Shown here: in pieces, positions 1 through 12,673 of the stretch
How positions within the stretch are numbered: position 1 is the stretch's first letter
How the letters are laid out: the number at the start of each line of letters is the position of its first letter
NCBI GenBank assembly: GCA_014904845.1
Contig: MU119216.1
Span: 62,001-126,000, forward strand
Source: Acephala macrosclerotiorum
Taxonomy: Eukaryota > Ascomycota > Leotiomycetes > Helotiales > Mollisiaceae
DNA: 64,000 nt
Reading direction: 5' to 3'
Notes under the pieces: model-generated
Seen by the model: the letters and a program-made list of their open reading frames with translations, nothing else
Told to the model about the DNA's origin: nothing
Databases searched by the model: none
Program-made: the position numbers and the translations under genes

Positions 1-1338
1 GAAGTCTTTTGCTCCAAGACAGCCTTCGAGATTCTACCTTCATTCGACTCCAGCAACCTAAGAGAGGTACTGCTCCAAGCATGTGTCTCGGAACCTTCGA
101 TTCGCCATGCAGTCGTCGCACTAGGTGCTCTGGACTTGACAGCCGAAAGTCTCCAGGACTTTGAGAAATTATCTCTCGATGATCAGAATGAGAATCCCCA
201 TCAACACCACCAAAACGCCTTACGACAGTACACCACTGCTATCAAAGAGATGCGGGCGGCGTCAGCGAGAGGAGAGCAGGACTTACGAACTACGTTACTC
301 ACGTGCCTCGTCATTCTCTGCTTTGAAGCATGGAATGGGAATCAGGACTTAGCTGTCCGGCAGATTCAAACCGGCCTCAGGCTCGTTCAAGCTTGGCGAG
401 AAGAGATCCTCATCAACCGAAAACGCCAAACCATCACCGACGACGAGCTAATCAAGACATTTAGCAAGCTCGACGTACAAGCCATATCATTTGCAGAAGA
501 GAGCACGCCAGAACGCCACGCCTTAGCCATGAACGGCGAACGAGAGCTCCTCGATAACATGCCAGCATCATTCTCAACCATTCGAGAAGCAGAAATATAT
601 GAGAGCGCTCTACTCCGAAAATCGATGCGCTTCCTAGCAGTCCAAGTCCCGCTCTCAAAACCACCTCCGCCAAAACGTGCCTTCCCAGTAAATGGCTGGT
701 GGGGACTTCAAGATCCTCAAGCTGTTTCTATACAACAAATGATCGTAGCTGGTATTTCAAATTGGGTTGCTGCTTTCGAGCCTTTATGGACACGGCTCAA
801 GACGGAGAATACGTGTGAGAAATCCCTCATGATAGCTTCGATGCTGAAATTGCATATGGAGGCCTGTTTCATCGCTTTGCTTTCCGTGTGCGCCACCAGC
901 GAAGAGATCTTCGATGAGTACAATACAACCTTCTCGGAAATGATCGACCTCGCATCTTTCACCCTCCAAGTCATTGATCAGAACAGGAGCAAGAAACCGA
1001 AATTTAGCTTCGATTCTCACGTCGTCATACCGTTACATATGGTTGTGCATAAATGTCGAGATAAAGTGATCAGAAGGAGAGCGATTGACCTGTTGATTCG
1101 AAATCCGAGGAGGGAAGGGGTGTGGGATAGTACGCTAGGGGCGAAGGTCGGAGGTTGGGCGATGGCTGTTGAGGAGGAATTCTGTGATACAAATGGGAAG
1201 GTACTCGGTTGGGCGAGGATTCATGGGGTTTTGTTTGAGAAGGACCAAGATAGGAGGAGTGCATTACTGACGTGTGAGCAGAGGACTGGGTCAGAGAGTG
1301 AGGAGGTGGTGGTCAGGAGGAAGATTGTTACTTGGTGA
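1..1338 (+). CDS. Fungal-specific transcription factor, C-terminal part (5' truncated by window)
   Basis: The frame is open from base 1 to the TGA at 1336-1338, giving about 445 residues with no intron needed. The start near the window edge, SIRHAVVALGALDL, is the block typical of the regulatory middle domain of fungal Zn2Cys6 transcription factors, which lies downstream of the DNA-binding cluster. The cysteine cluster must be upstream of the window, so DNA-binding ability cannot be judged. The rest is helical with no recognisable catalytic motif. It should act in the nucleus as a transcriptional regulator (family knowledge). The target pathway is unknown, and no adjacent gene forms an obvious cluster with it. 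Confidence 0.75.
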   Translation, partial: EVFCSKTAFEILPSFDSSNLREVLLQACVSEPSIRHAVVALGALDLTAESLQDFEKLSLDDQNENPHQHHQNALRQYTTAIKEMRAASARGEQDLRTTLLTCLVILCFEAWNGNQDLAVRQIQTGLRLVQAWREEILINRKRQTITDDELIKTFSKLDVQAISFAEESTPERHALAMNGERELLDNMPASFSTIREAEIYESALLRKSMRFLAVQVPLSKPPPPKRAFPVNGWWGLQDPQAVSIQQMIVAGISNWVAAFEPLWTRLKTENTCEKSLMIASMLKLHMEACFIALLSVCATSEEIFDEYNTTFSEMIDLASFTLQVIDQNRSKKPKFSFDSHVVIPLHMVVHKCRDKVIRRRAIDLLIRNPRREGVWDSTLGAKVGGWAMAVEEEFCDTNGKVLGWARIHGVLFEKDQDRRSALLTCEQRTGSESEEVVVRRKIVTW

Positions 1339-2406
1339 ATGAGGCTTCTTGCTCTATACTAAGCGTGGAGACATTGATCGAAAGTCATACCCATTATTGA
1401 AGATACGGAAAACGTATTATCTCTGGGATTTGATGACAGTGGATGGACCGATACTCTTCCCGACGACTTGGAAGAAAATTATGGTACCCAGCAGAGGCTA
1501 CCCAAGAACAAAAGCCACGGAAGATGAAACCTGAGGAAAGTGGGGTCGAGAAAGGCTGTGACTGAGAAAGGAGGAAGATGGGTAGCTCGAAACTGATCTC
1601 AGTCCGACTTTCTTTCCAAACCACTTCGGGGTCTAGTTATCACTGATGGTCCACAGAAATATATTAATAGGAAAATATCACATGGGATAAGTCTTGCCTA
1701 ACTAAAATGGGTTGAAAAGGTGGAAATGGGGAACAGCTGCTTACTTGCAATACTCGAGAAGTATTGTAGATGGTCCCAATGACCGTTGGCTACCACAGGC
1801 AATGAACCGCAAACCAATATCTTCTCAAGGATGTCTCAGAAACTATCGAACCACAGCATTTTATAGCCACGAGAACTCTGTTCTGACGAATGCCATTCTT
1901 GAAGAAATTTCCTTTTTCCTATTCGAAAATCAGAGTCGGAGGATCCTCCAGCTTGTGGAACTCGTTCTTGTGACTTGAGGAAAGTGGATAAAAGAAAATC
2001 GGGCAAGTACTTGCCCCCCATAGGTAGGTTATGAAATGAAAAGAGGGCTAAGCGAAACACCTTGTGAGGCGTACTAGCACTCCCAACTCGTCTATATAAA
2101 TTCCAGTTCTCCCTCTTTCAATCTTGTGCTCTCTTCCATTTCTTTCAAACGATGTCCCATTTTGTTCGAGATTCCCAATTCAAACTCCAAGGGCAGTGCC
2201 CAATCGAGAAAGGAGGACAAGCCCTCGCTGCGTCCATTTGGCGGTGAACCCTCGGGTGTCACCCTGCAACCAACCCCGCACATAAGGAACGACCCCTCAA
2301 TCATAAATTACTGTGTACTTCTCAGTTCTTTCTCCTTTACAACTCACCCTCTTACTCTATCACCAACAATCAAATCAACTTCAATTTCACAGCTTTGCCA
2401 ATAAAA
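1339..2406. other. Intergenic, about 1.07 kb
   Basis: No convincing coding region was found. Short open frames on both strands lack recognisable motifs. A TATATAAA box at 2093-2100 lies about 310 bp before the next ATG and is followed by pyrimidine-rich sequence typical of a fungal leader. Confidence 0.6.
2093..2100 (+). promoter_or_regulatory. TATA box candidate
   Basis: TATATAAA, about 307 bp upstream of the GFA-family start codon, followed by a CT-rich stretch. Placement implies a leader of up to about 280 nt. Confidence 0.35.
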
Positions 2407-3015
2407 ATGACGACAAAAGGCTCCTGCATGTGTGGTTCCATCAACTATGAGTTCACCGGTACTTCCACCCTATCATTTTTACCCCGCCATCACAAAGGTA
2501 CCCCCACCAACGAGAAAATCAGGTGAACCCGCAGCAAAAGCTCTCTGCCACTGCACCGACTGCCAGAAATGGTCCGGTTCATTCGGCACCACTAATGTTG
2601 GTATTCCACGCTCTGCATTCTCTGTTGTGAAAGGGAAGGATGTGTTGAAGACTTATGATGTTGTTGGTGATTCTGGGAAAAGTACTACCCTCCTTCTGCT
2701 TTTGGCTTCACCCTTCCCACCCTGTCCCACAATTCACCTTCCCTCCCTCAACATTCCAAGTCTTTAGCAAAATTGTGATAAGCTGATGGAACAAAAAAAG
2801 TCAACAAACACTACTTCTGCAGTACCTGCGGCTCTAGTCTCTACACAGAACTAGAAGTTATGCCCGAAATGATGTTTATCAAAGCCGGTGGACTGGATGG
2901 TGGGAAGGCGGATTTGGGGAAGGGGCAGATTGGGTTGGAGCTTTATGTTAAGGATCGGGTGAGCTTTCTGGGGCCACAGGAGGGGGCTAAGCAGGATCCT
3001 AGGATGCAGCTTTGA
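2407..3015 (+). CDS. GFA-family (glutathione-dependent formaldehyde-activating-like) zinc protein
   Basis: Exons 2407-2458, 2523-2681 and 2801-3015 join to 141 aa with GT-AG introns of 64 and 119 nt; the second has a GCTGAT branch point. The protein shows the full zinc-ligand set of the GFA / Mss4-like fold: CMCG near residue 8, CHCTDC near 30 and CSTCGS near 80. The family binds Zn and is named after S-hydroxymethylglutathione synthase, but most fungal members have no proven substrate. Length is normal for the family. The start was chosen because translation begins a few residues before the first Cys-x-Cys, as in relatives. Function beyond zinc binding is inferred. Confidence 0.88.
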
Positions 3016-3280
3016 GTGTGTCATTGAGAAGGGGGCGTGGAGTTGGGGGGAGGATGGCATAGGAGTTTGGGGCGGAATGCGGGTTGGGGACGTCTGGGAG
3101 GCTGGGTAGGGAGTTTGATGTAGATACCGAGTTGTGTTTGAGAGATTCGAAATACGATCAAAGTCCCAGAGAATCTGGTAGTTTCAAAATTGTTAGGTTG
3201 AAGATAACGCAAGGCAATCTTTCGCTACTTATTCGAGCAATCCTAGCTTCAAGTAGCGTCTCTTTATTATTCGTCTAAAC

Positions 3281-5670
3281 TCAAATGCCAAATACCGCTC
3301 CCCAATTATCCACCACACCCCCAATCACATCCTTCAATTCTCCTACCTTAGCAACTTGACTGATAACCGCTGTCTCATTCGCTCCTGCAATCTGCCAACT
3401 ATCCTCAAAAGTCCTCAACTTCGTCTTCAACTCCGTATCATTATATGCAGCGACTGGGGTAGCCAGCACATAATCAATGAATATCTGCCATCTTGGTTTA
3501 TAATACCCGCCAACAAGTCCTCCCCACTGTCTACTAGCATAATCAGTGATCTCCCCGTCAGGACCCCAAAGTGTGATCAAGTTCCTGGCATCGTAATCGT
3601 AGAATGCTTGAAGTGTTGTGTTTGTCGTCCAAGAGTGAGCGGCGTCTAGCCAGGTTGAGAGGGAGAAAGCGGGAAGGGAGAGGAGAAGGTTATCGAGGGT
3701 TGTAAGGAGCGAGGTCATGTTGTTGGCTATTGGTGAGAGTGTTGAGTTGGACGCAGCTGAAGAGTTGTACATGGATATGAAGGACAGATAGATGTCTGTG
3801 AAGTTGTTGGCTAGAACTTGTCGAGTGACATCTGTGATGTCGTGTGCATAACCAGGATTATTCCATAGGGCAGGGTTGGTCTTTGAGGCATTGAACAACA
3901 GGTTCCACGCAGAGATCAAGTTTGCTGGATTGTAAGCCAGATCTCTAGAGTCGGGCCCTGTGTAGTCTGGCAGAAGAAGCATGTTATTGGCGCTCGGTGA
4001 TTTTTCGAGGATAGAACTTGTGACCGCAAGGATGCTGGCATTCGTGTTGTTGTAGACTGTACCGCGAAGGATATCCCATGCTGCGTAAGTCTCGGGTGGT
4101 ATTGCCCCATTTCCAGAATACCGGCGAGATACCCAATTTGTAAAGTATGTCGCAGTGTCGATGGGTGAAGCTGACCAAGCTTGGTCAAGGAGAAGGTCGT
4201 ACACGATTTCATTGCCTTCTTGTCCCTCCGGCGTGAGACCAAAACCTACTAAAGACGATGAGCTAGCAAAAGCTTCCACCGAATTGATGGTTACGTTTTC
4301 TATCTGCCCGTAAAGTCCATTGTTACCTCCGAAATCTTGGAGATTACACCAAAGCCATGGTTTTCCAAAGTACCCATTTGTTCGTTGCCATTGTGGTGCT
4401 GTCTCAGAAATGAGGTCAAGGATAAGCATGTCGGAATCGACCTCGACTGCCCCAAGATACGCTTCGATCCGAGTATCTGTCCAGAATGAAGAGAGAGCGA
4501 AGAACAACCAGCCTTGCATCATCCATATAGCATCTGGGTCCACCGCTTTCAAACTTTGCAATGTGCTAGATGAAGCATTTCGCAAATAGTCTAGGTCGCC
4601 TGAGTAAGGTGTATTCTCATTGTACTGGTCGAGAGTATAGACATGAGTAATGCTTCCAAGTGCGGCCGTCTGCTTGGAAATGAAGCTTTTCTGAAGTACA
4701 GCAAAATTTGGATCGGTGGGTTCGAGAAACATAGGATTCGCGTATGGCGCGGGAAAACCTCCCCAATTAGAGGTAAAAGTGACTATTGTCGCGTTTGGCA
4801 AAACCCTCGTGATCGCTTCTGGAACGAAGCCGGTGAAGCATGGCAGGACAGGTGTCATGCCCAAGTCAACCATACGCTTGGTGATATTCTTCTGGAGCTC
4901 AAATTGATTGTTGATCCATTCCATGGGAAGGGTTCCTCCCCAAGACGCTTGAATATTGCCAAATCGATTCCATGATTGGAAAGCTGGACCGCTGAAGTAT
5001 TCAAGAATCTCCGAGTCTGTCAAACCAATCTCTCGGTAGACTTCAACAAGAGTCTTCTCAAAGCCAACCCAAGCGAGAGGCAAATTGATGCCATGGAGAG
5101 CCATCCAGTCGAGTTGCAGCTCCCAATCGTCCCAAGACCAGAAGGCTGCGGTGTAGGAGAATGTGACTATGATGCATGTCAACGTCTGTACTTGAGAAAG
5201 ATCCGACAGAGCTCACCAGTGTTGAAATGATATCTCCAAGGAACAATACTAGACCCATTCAGAGGACTTGCCAACATGGGCAACGTGGAGTTGACGACAT
5301 CTAGCTGACTTCCGATGAACCACCAAATATCAACATTGACGACGTCCGTCAAGTATCGATGGAGTCTATGATCGATATAAGCCAATTATTCCAAGAAGAA
5401 ATTTGAGGGTACCCACCCACTTGCAAGAGCGCTTAATGAATTGCCCTCAACAAGTATCTTGCCCTCTGCAGTCGAAGAAAGTCGGTACTCATCGTTCGTA
5501 AGAGTAGAGGAAGATTTTATTGGCCGACTTTCATTTCCAGTAAGTTGGAACGTGAATGTGTTGATATGACTAGGCATTCGCCTCGCTACGAGGTCGATGA
5601 GACCTTGCTGTGACAGGACAGAAACCACAAGGGTTGTCCATATCCACGTCCACACTCCAAATGACCTCAT
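3281..5670 (-). CDS. Secreted/lysosomal-type alpha-N-acetylglucosaminidase (GH89)
   Basis: Exons 5417-5670, 5217-5365 and 3281-5166 give 762 aa, close to animal NAGLU length. Introns are 51 and 50 nt and the joins restore family blocks: LHRYLTDV, then WRYHFNT followed by VTFSYTAAFWSWDDWE. Residues 1-20 form a hydrophobic signal peptide. The core contains WMALHGINLPLAW, QASWGGTLP, TSNWGG, IWMMQGWL, LILDLISE, CNLQDFGGNNGLYG and GLTPEG, all recognisable GH89 blocks, including conserved acidic residues near 389 and 448. The enzyme removes terminal alpha-linked N-acetylglucosamine from glycans. Several N-glycosylation sequons are present (for example NNT, NAS). GH89 is patchy in fungi. The substrate here is not determined. 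Confidence 0.92.
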
Positions 5671-6540
5671 CTTGGCTTTGTAAGAGGCAGAATTAGGCGG
5701 CAGGAAGGACCCCGAAAGGGTTCAGGAACCTGCGGGATGGCTTCATATTTAAGCCTTCGGAGGTTGATTATGGTATGACGTTCGTTGGCCACGCAGGTGC
5801 AGATGCAGATGCAGGGAGTTGGCAAGGTCAAATCATACGCCAGTGCAACGTTGCTGGATCCTGGTCGCTGGAACGACATGCAGCGGATCTTCCCAAGGTA
5901 TGGTACTGGTTCAGGACATGCTCGATGTACCTTCGCAAGCTCGGATCCGATTTAGGGGCTTCGGGGACCTGCTGTGATGGAAATTATTTGGAAAAACCCT
6001 TGATGTATGTTGATCTAAACCTGTTACCCATCTCTAGGTCTAATCTGGGGACGAGTTCTGTTCGCTCTGTCAGGGTCTGTTCCTATTACCGTGCGTTATA
6101 GCAGCAGTAGATTTATAGAGACATCCGGAGAACTTTGAATACTTAAGATCGACATAACCGTGCGTTTCGGGAAGGTAGATGTACATCTTCAAGGAAGTGG
6201 TTGGAAGAAGAAAGAGAGGGGTTGGGTTTCAGAAATCTGACCCCGCATCGTCACGTGGCACCTCTAACATGACTTCTAATTTCTAGGAGGAAAGAGTCAT
6301 TAAATGAGCGGTTGATGTGATGTTAGGAAACTGTAACCGTTGTCGGCTTTTATTCTTTTCAATAAGTGGGATTCTGAAAGCGACACCATTTCGATCTATA
6401 TACGAATATTTGATAAAAGACCAACAAGAGCAACAAACATCAAAAAGACAGGGGGGAAATCCATCAAATCCAGCGCATTCTCTCTATCACTATCTAAGCT
6501 GCAACCAGGACTAATCAAATTCATCCTCTGTCAATGAACT
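5671..6540. other. Intergenic between the GH89 promoter and the IDO 3' end
   Basis: Holds the GH89 promoter; a TTAAATA-like element is read on the minus strand at about 5740-5750. No coding motif was found. The short frames here are unsupported. Confidence 0.6.
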
Positions 6541-8205
6541 TCAAGCCTTCTGAGCGTCGAGATCAACACCCCTCTCTTTGCAATACTTCTCAACCTCCTT
6601 CCTCAACGTCTCTCGCTGCACATACAACAAATCCATAACCTCCCTACACTCCCTCCCTAACTCCTTCTCACTCCCCTCCCAAACCCCAACCATAGCCTCC
6701 ATCACAGCCATCAACTGATTCGGCAACCACGTCACGATTGGACTTCCACCAGTCGCGGTAGGATGACTCGTCTTCTTGAGAATATACTCACGAGTGAAGC
6801 ACCAATGTCTCCACCGGAAATCACGGACTTGATTTAAGGCGAGGAGGTATTGGGCTGCGGATGAGGGGTCGGACATAGCGTATGATTTGAGGGAGAGGTG
6901 GCTGGAGCGGTTCTTGACGTATTCAAGGAACTCGCGGTGGTTACCGGGGCGGTAGGAGCGGAAGTCTTGGAGGATGGCGGTTAAGGGGGTGTTAGGCATC
7001 GTGATTTGGAGGAGGTTGTCGCAGAGTGGGATCTGTATTTTGTGAGTTGGACAGTTTTATGGGGAATGGGGAAAGATGAAGAAGATATACCATGCTATCA
7101 TTCGCACCACTCTCACCACGGAAGCTCAACGGCTCTTCAGATACGCCTTCATAGACAACACCATGAGGGAACATAGACTGGCTCGTAATACCGAAAATGA
7201 ATGTTCGGAAGGAGGTGTAATCTCCTGGCTTACTCTTTCCCCACATACCTCAAACGGGTCAATTTCAGGCGTCTTCAAGCCACTCCTCCACACTCAAACA
7301 TACAAAAGAGATAGGGACAAACTAACCATCCATAACTTTATTGACTTTCTTCATACTAGCAACTACCTTCTCCATTCCGGAGTTGAAGGCAGCCCGGTCG
7401 CCGGAATCGCAGGCATCGAGGGCTGAGACGACACCGTCTACGAGAGGTCCGGAGTTTTGGACCATATCGACGTGGACGAGGACGAATCCTGCTTCGGAGG
7501 ACTTTGGGTCAAGGCCATGCTCGAAAGCTCGGATAAGGCGGAGGTTTTCATACTCGAGGCCGGCCTTGGAGTCTTCGAGCCTGTAGTTGAAGAGTGCATA
7601 GGAGCCACTGCGAAGCATAACGTCAGCGTGATGTGCAGCACTTAGGAGAGGAGCGTGGATTGACGGAAGACATACGCATATTCCATGAATGGCATAAAGC
7701 CAGCCCTAGATGATGTCAGTACAAGAACTCATCATCAGACAGACAAGAGTACATACAACTTAGCACACTTCGAGATAGGCAAAGAGATAACCGCGGGCAA
7801 AGTCTGACGACCCAGTCCATAAGGCTCACCCTTCAAGAATCTCTCATGACAAGGCTCAAGCAGATACGCCGATGCCAAGAACGAGTAGTCGCGATACAAA
7901 GCATTTTGCAACGGAAGATCATCTTTGTACTTCTCGATCGCACTGCTGAGATCAGGTAGCTCTTTGAGGACCGTCTCACCAAGGGTGAAGGTTGCGAGGA
8001 GACCTGGTCTGCCGTCAAGTGTCTTGATGGGCATGCGGGTCAAGATTGATTCGAGGACGTCGAACTCAGATGGGAGGTTGACGATGGGGTTGGAGCGGGG
8101 CAGGAAGCCTCGTGTGGTTGAGACCATGAAGGCGGGGAGCGAATGGTCCTCCGGCTTAGTATCGCGGAGGACGTTGAAGGACAGGGAAGGACCTGCTGAA
8201 CCCAT
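6541..8205 (-). CDS. Indoleamine 2,3-dioxygenase (kynurenine pathway)
   Basis: Exons 7757-8205, 7676-7705, 7327-7607, 7091-7248 and 6541-7032 give 469 aa; introns are 51, 68, 78 and 58 nt. The second exon is only 30 nt, yet its ten residues (AGFMPFMEYA) fit the family. Recognisable IDO blocks are YGLGRQTLP, GFVLVHVDM.. SGPLV, FRGESGANDSM, the proximal haem histidine in RHWCFTREYIL (about residue 382) and ATGGSPIVTWLPNQ near the C-terminus. The haem enzyme opens the indole ring of tryptophan to N-formylkynurenine, the first step toward kynurenine and NAD (Bna2 role in yeast). The ATG at 8205 was chosen; a TTG five codons upstream is not a credible start. Confidence 0.95.
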
Positions 8206-9142
8206 CTTGATATGAGACAAAGAGCTCCTGAAAAGAGGTAGAAGGTTTGTGAAAAGTTGTGGAAAGTTGGTGATTCAAGGTGGGCTTTGTGGTTGGGAAA
8301 GGAAGACAAAGGAGTTTGGGAATTTGGGCGGATTTCTCTGCTTTTATGTTGTTGTGTGCGTGGCCGGAATAAAATCCGGCCTCGAGGGAAGGAACAGGAA
8401 AGACAGTTAGGACGGGTCCACTCGTCGTATTCCTTTGATAAGGGAAACTTCTCGGCGGCTATGAGACTTGCTTGTGATAAGCGCTTCGCTTTTCCCTCGA
8501 GAACTATCGTCTGGTGGTGACAAAGGGAGAGGATAAAGGGGGTTAAGTTCACCCACCAGACAACAATCGGAGCAGTACATCGAGTACGAGGACCAATAAT
8601 AGACGATATACGCAATAACCAAGTCGAGATAACTATATCTTTGGCCTGAGGTCATTTTTCAATTGATATTCCGATGAATTTCAATGAAATTACCTTTCTT
8701 TGCCATAGTACCCCTCCATGCATCAACAGATGTTGAAGATATTCACGCTGACCACAGGACGCAGCCGACTATATCCGCTCCGCCAGATACTCACTTCTGA
8801 TTTGCCTGGCCGGAATAGAAGCGCAGGATCCAATTTTTGTGTTTGGGACGATGATAACCAAATAACCCCACCAATGGTTCGCTCCACTTACGAGATAAGA
8901 ATGAGCGGTCTAGACCGAGACCGGTGCTTGCACCCATGCTTAAGTTGAACTGCGAATGAAGATGTAATGATCAAAAATGACGATACTTGTGGTGTACGAG
9001 TAGGTGCTGAACGATGGCCAATTGAATATGAACTGGTGGTGTGTGGTGATACGCATGCTCAAACATCGCCGTTGTATTTTGAGTTCTGATCAAGGAACAC
9101 TAGCGAAACCCGATCACGACCACGACTCACATTTTGACTACT
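8206..9142. other. Intergenic, 0.94 kb
   Basis: IDO promoter side and the 3' flank of the next minus-strand gene. No coding region can be supported. Confidence 0.55.
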
Positions 9143-10341
9143 CTAATGTACTTCAAAACGATTATCGACCTCATACCATACACGCTCATAGTTCTCAGCC
9201 CATGCTTCTCGTCGGAAGTTGTCAGGCCACCCGTACTCCTCCGTGAGGATCCTCTTCACTTCGGGGTGCTGAATCTAGTCATCAGGAGTTTGTTCAACAA
9301 TTGCTCAACTTCCATTAGAAGAATGATAATAGCAACATTAAAAGAGACTGCAGGAACTGGGAATCGTGGCTTAGACTAGGGAAAGCTCACCTTCCTTCTG
9401 TCCCATTTGTTAAGCGGATATCCTTCGCGCCTAGGAATGAGTGACAGAGAGCGGTATATGTGAGCATATCTTCGAAGCACTTCGAGCGCTAGCTCCGGAG
9501 GAAAATTGCGATAATGAGAAGGGTCTTCTGGTCTTTCCATAGATTCATGAGACTCGGCCCGGTCTTGACCCTCAATAACTCTGATTGTGTCTGCAAAACA
9601 TCAGAAACCATATCAGGATGAGTACCAACGTGAGACATGAAAACAAGACTACTTTGAGAGCAGAGACGAATGAGACAAGGCAAAACATGACGCATGATTC
9701 CAACGGCAATGGGCTGGCTACACGGGAGAGGACTCCCTCAGAGCGCGGCCCGAACCATGCCAACTAAATTATCACTTACTCTCTTTCGTATCGAGTACCA
9801 ACGTCGTGCCATACCGTCCTCCAACAGTCAGTGTAATATCCGTAGGCAGCAGGAAATCGAGGCGTGGATCGTCCCATCCTGCCTTCTCAGGATCACGTCC
9901 CTCCTTGATGTCGTCCTCATCTAGGTAGTTCATTGTCCGCGAATCGTGTATCAATTCCCACCGCCAGACATCTTCTCCGGTCCTGGGATAGGGGAGCCGT
10001 TGCATCAAAGAAATAACGCGCGGGTCCAGATGGAGAAACTCGCATAGCTGAAGGTTGATTTGATGGCCTGATAATGGCGAGTGGATAATGTCCTCGTCCT
10101 TTAAGTACTTCAAATCAAGCAAAAATTTGTAGATCTTGGTGAGAAAAGAGACAATGGCTTGCTCATCGTATGGCTCGGTAGGAAGATTCGGATCGCGTGG
10201 TGACAACGGAGGAGTAGGCGGAGGTGAAGGCTCTCTTGGAACTAATGGTCGCGGATGAGGTTCGAGTGTATGGAGGAAGTATACAAGTAGAACCAGAAGA
10301 CCTAAAGACAGGCCGAAAACATATTCCGAGGTCCCTGCCAT
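9143..10341 (-). CDS. Uncharacterised protein with N-terminal membrane anchor
   Basis: Exons 9780-10341, 9391-9590 and 9143-9268 give 295 aa; introns are 189 and 122 nt and all joins keep frame. Residues 5-23 (YVFGLSLGLLVLLVYFLHT) form a single signal anchor, followed by a Pro-rich stretch (about 25-55). The rest is soluble and acidic, with VWRWELIHDSRTMNY, a second-exon block LALEVLRRYAHIYRSL and a C-terminal EEYGWPDNFRREAW. I do not recognise a family. The orderly splicing and protein-like final exon support a real gene. The open frame continues upstream to 10569, but the methionine directly before the membrane segment is the more credible start. The orientation predicts a small cytosolic tail and a lumenal or intermembrane body (inference). 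Confidence 0.7.
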
Positions 10342-10934
10342 CCGCTTCTTTGATATATTGTTCCGAAGGTCCGACCTGATATACCTGAGGTGTACGCCCA
10401 CCACCCTGATTTTTGCAGTGTCACGTGCACTTTCGATATTGATAGGATGATCAAGTTGTGAAAGGGGATTGTCCGGTGTCCCGCCACTAAATCCTATGTT
10501 ACGTCCGTAGGAACGGGTGCAGACTTCTGGTAACTGTTCGCCATATAGGAAGGAAGTCGACCGATGCAAAAATCTCGCACTGGTCTTCGCACTCGCTTAG
10601 CCGTGGCGCTTTTCAACAAGACCAGATAGGGCTAGCGTAATTTGTATCGTATATCGCGACCAATGGATTCTTGAATTGTTTAAACTCAAAATTAGATGTA
10701 TCTTTTTCATCCGAGAGACATCATTTACGGAGTTGGGACTCTAAGGTTGAGCCGCCGCTATGGACAATTTTGTGTTGTTGACCTTTGCTCGAGGAGCTTG
10801 TGGCGATCGATGGCCCATGCCTGACGATATAAAGCTATGCGAGGTCTCAAAACCTAGTTTCATCTACAGCACGCGAATATTCAACCTCTCCACTTTCTTC
10901 TTGATCCTACCCAGTATTCTACAACATCAACAAG
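10342..10934. other. Divergent intergenic region
   Basis: Shared promoter space between the anchored minus-strand gene and the plus-strand SDR. TATAAA lies at 10828-10833, about 100 bp before the SDR ATG. The in-frame minus-strand extension at 10342-10569 is treated as leader. Confidence 0.5.
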
Positions 10935-12059
10935 ATGGGTCTTTCACAATCTTCACCTACGGTCACGGAAAAGACCACCCCTGACCAGTCTGGGAAGGTG
11001 AGTACCATCCTCTGAGCTTGAGTAAAGACCATCAACGCTCACCTTCGCAAGGTCTTCATCGTGACTGGCTCAACAAGTGGCGTTGGAAGGGAACTTGCCA
11101 AAGTCCTCTACGCCTCCAACGCACGAGTCTACGTTGCTGCTCGTTCAGCGGACAAAGCGAAGACTACGATCGAGACCATTAAGTCAGAATGCCCCAAGTC
11201 AAAAGGCGACTTGAGCTTTCTCAAACTCGAGCTCAGTGATCTTAGCACGATCAAAGCATCAGCTGAAGAGTTTCTGAGCAAGGAAACGAGGCTCGACGTG
11301 CTTTGGAACAATGCGGGTGTCATGATTCCACCACAGGGCAGCAAGACTGCACAAAATCACGAACTCCAGCTTGGAACCAACAATCTGGGACCATTCTTGT
11401 TCACGAAACTCTTGACCCCTCTCATGGCTAAGACTGCAAAGACATCCCCGCAAGGTAGTGTTCGTACAGTATGGGTTGCGTCAGGTGCTGTCAACATGTC
11501 ACCAAAGGGTGGAGTCGACATGGCGAACCTCGACTACAAAGTTGACAAGAGTGCTTGGCACAAGTACAGCATAACCAAAGCTGGCAACTATCTGCACGCG
11601 ACTGAATTCGCGAGAAGGCGCAAGGAGGACGGTATTGTCAGTGTGGTAAATACTGCTCCAAACTTTCGAGTTGTTCAATGTTGATCATGTACAGGCTGTC
11701 GACCCAGGCATGTTGAAGACAGATTTATGGGTGAACACTCCTACTTGGCAAATGGCTATTGCAAATTTCATGCTCCACGAGCCAATTTATGGAGCATATA
11801 CGGAACTCTATGGAGGATTGTCACCAGACATAACTCTCGAAAAAACAGGAGCTTGGAGTAAGCTTGTTTCCTACTGCAAACATTTATGGCTATTACTGAT
11901 CAGACACTAGTTAAACCATGGGGCAAGATCAGCAAGATTCGAGAAGATCTAGAAGCTTCATCGAAATCGGAGAAGGAAGGGGGTAGTGGCATTGGAGCAA
12001 AGTTCTGGGACTGGAGCGAGGAGCAAGTACGCCCGTTCGAGGGAACGACTAAGTCTTAG
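10935..12059 (+). CDS. Short-chain dehydrogenase/reductase, retinol-dehydrogenase-like
   Basis: Exons 10935-10997, 11052-11645, 11695-11857 and 11911-12059 give 322 aa; introns are 54, 49 and 53 nt. Classical SDR features are visible: TGSTSGVG (NAD(P) glycine-rich loop, about residue 27), NNAGVM (about 106), the active-site YSITK (about 194) and AVDPGMLKT after it. This is the light retinol-dehydrogenase/WW-oxidoreductase-like subclass common in fungi. It catalyses NAD(P)-dependent oxidoreduction of an unknown carbonyl or alcohol. It sits 0.7 kb upstream of an intact P450 in the same direction, but two genes are not enough to call a metabolic cluster. Confidence 0.9.
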
Positions 12060-12639
12060 TCGTTGAGTGGAGTCTTGAAACTTGGATGTGGAAAGCTCGA
12101 CTGTACAGATTGTACTTTTCTTCGTTGACGCGCTTAGGAGTCGAGGTCATGGGCGTCATTCTATGCTTCTGGCTTCTTCTTGGCTTAACTATAATCTCTC
12201 CCTAACGCCTCGCGTTCATAAATCTTGGAACTGATCACTGATGTTTTTAATATGTGACCAGAGAATGAACGACAACGATTTCAAATGCGCGGTACACGAA
12301 GGTTCACTTTCCAACATGTTTCACGTGACACTAACAAGTTCATGAATCTGATGTTGTTAAATCGTTTCTTGGCTTCCGCAATATTCAAACTCCCAGGATT
12401 TATTGACTGGATAAAACATTTTCCACCAAGAACCCTTGTGGGCTGGGGTGATCCGAAGGCGAAGCTACCAGTCACGTGAAATAAATAAATGAATCATGGA
12501 TCTTGGGACGTGTCAAAGCACGATTTTCGCGTTCGGATTCGAGCAGCCGTTGCTCGTCGGTCAGCTCTTCCAGTACGCGTATTCGAGCGGCACAGCATGA
12601 AATCCGCCCACAAAACGCACTGATAAACTGAAGCTCCTC

Positions 12640-12673
<34 letters not shown>

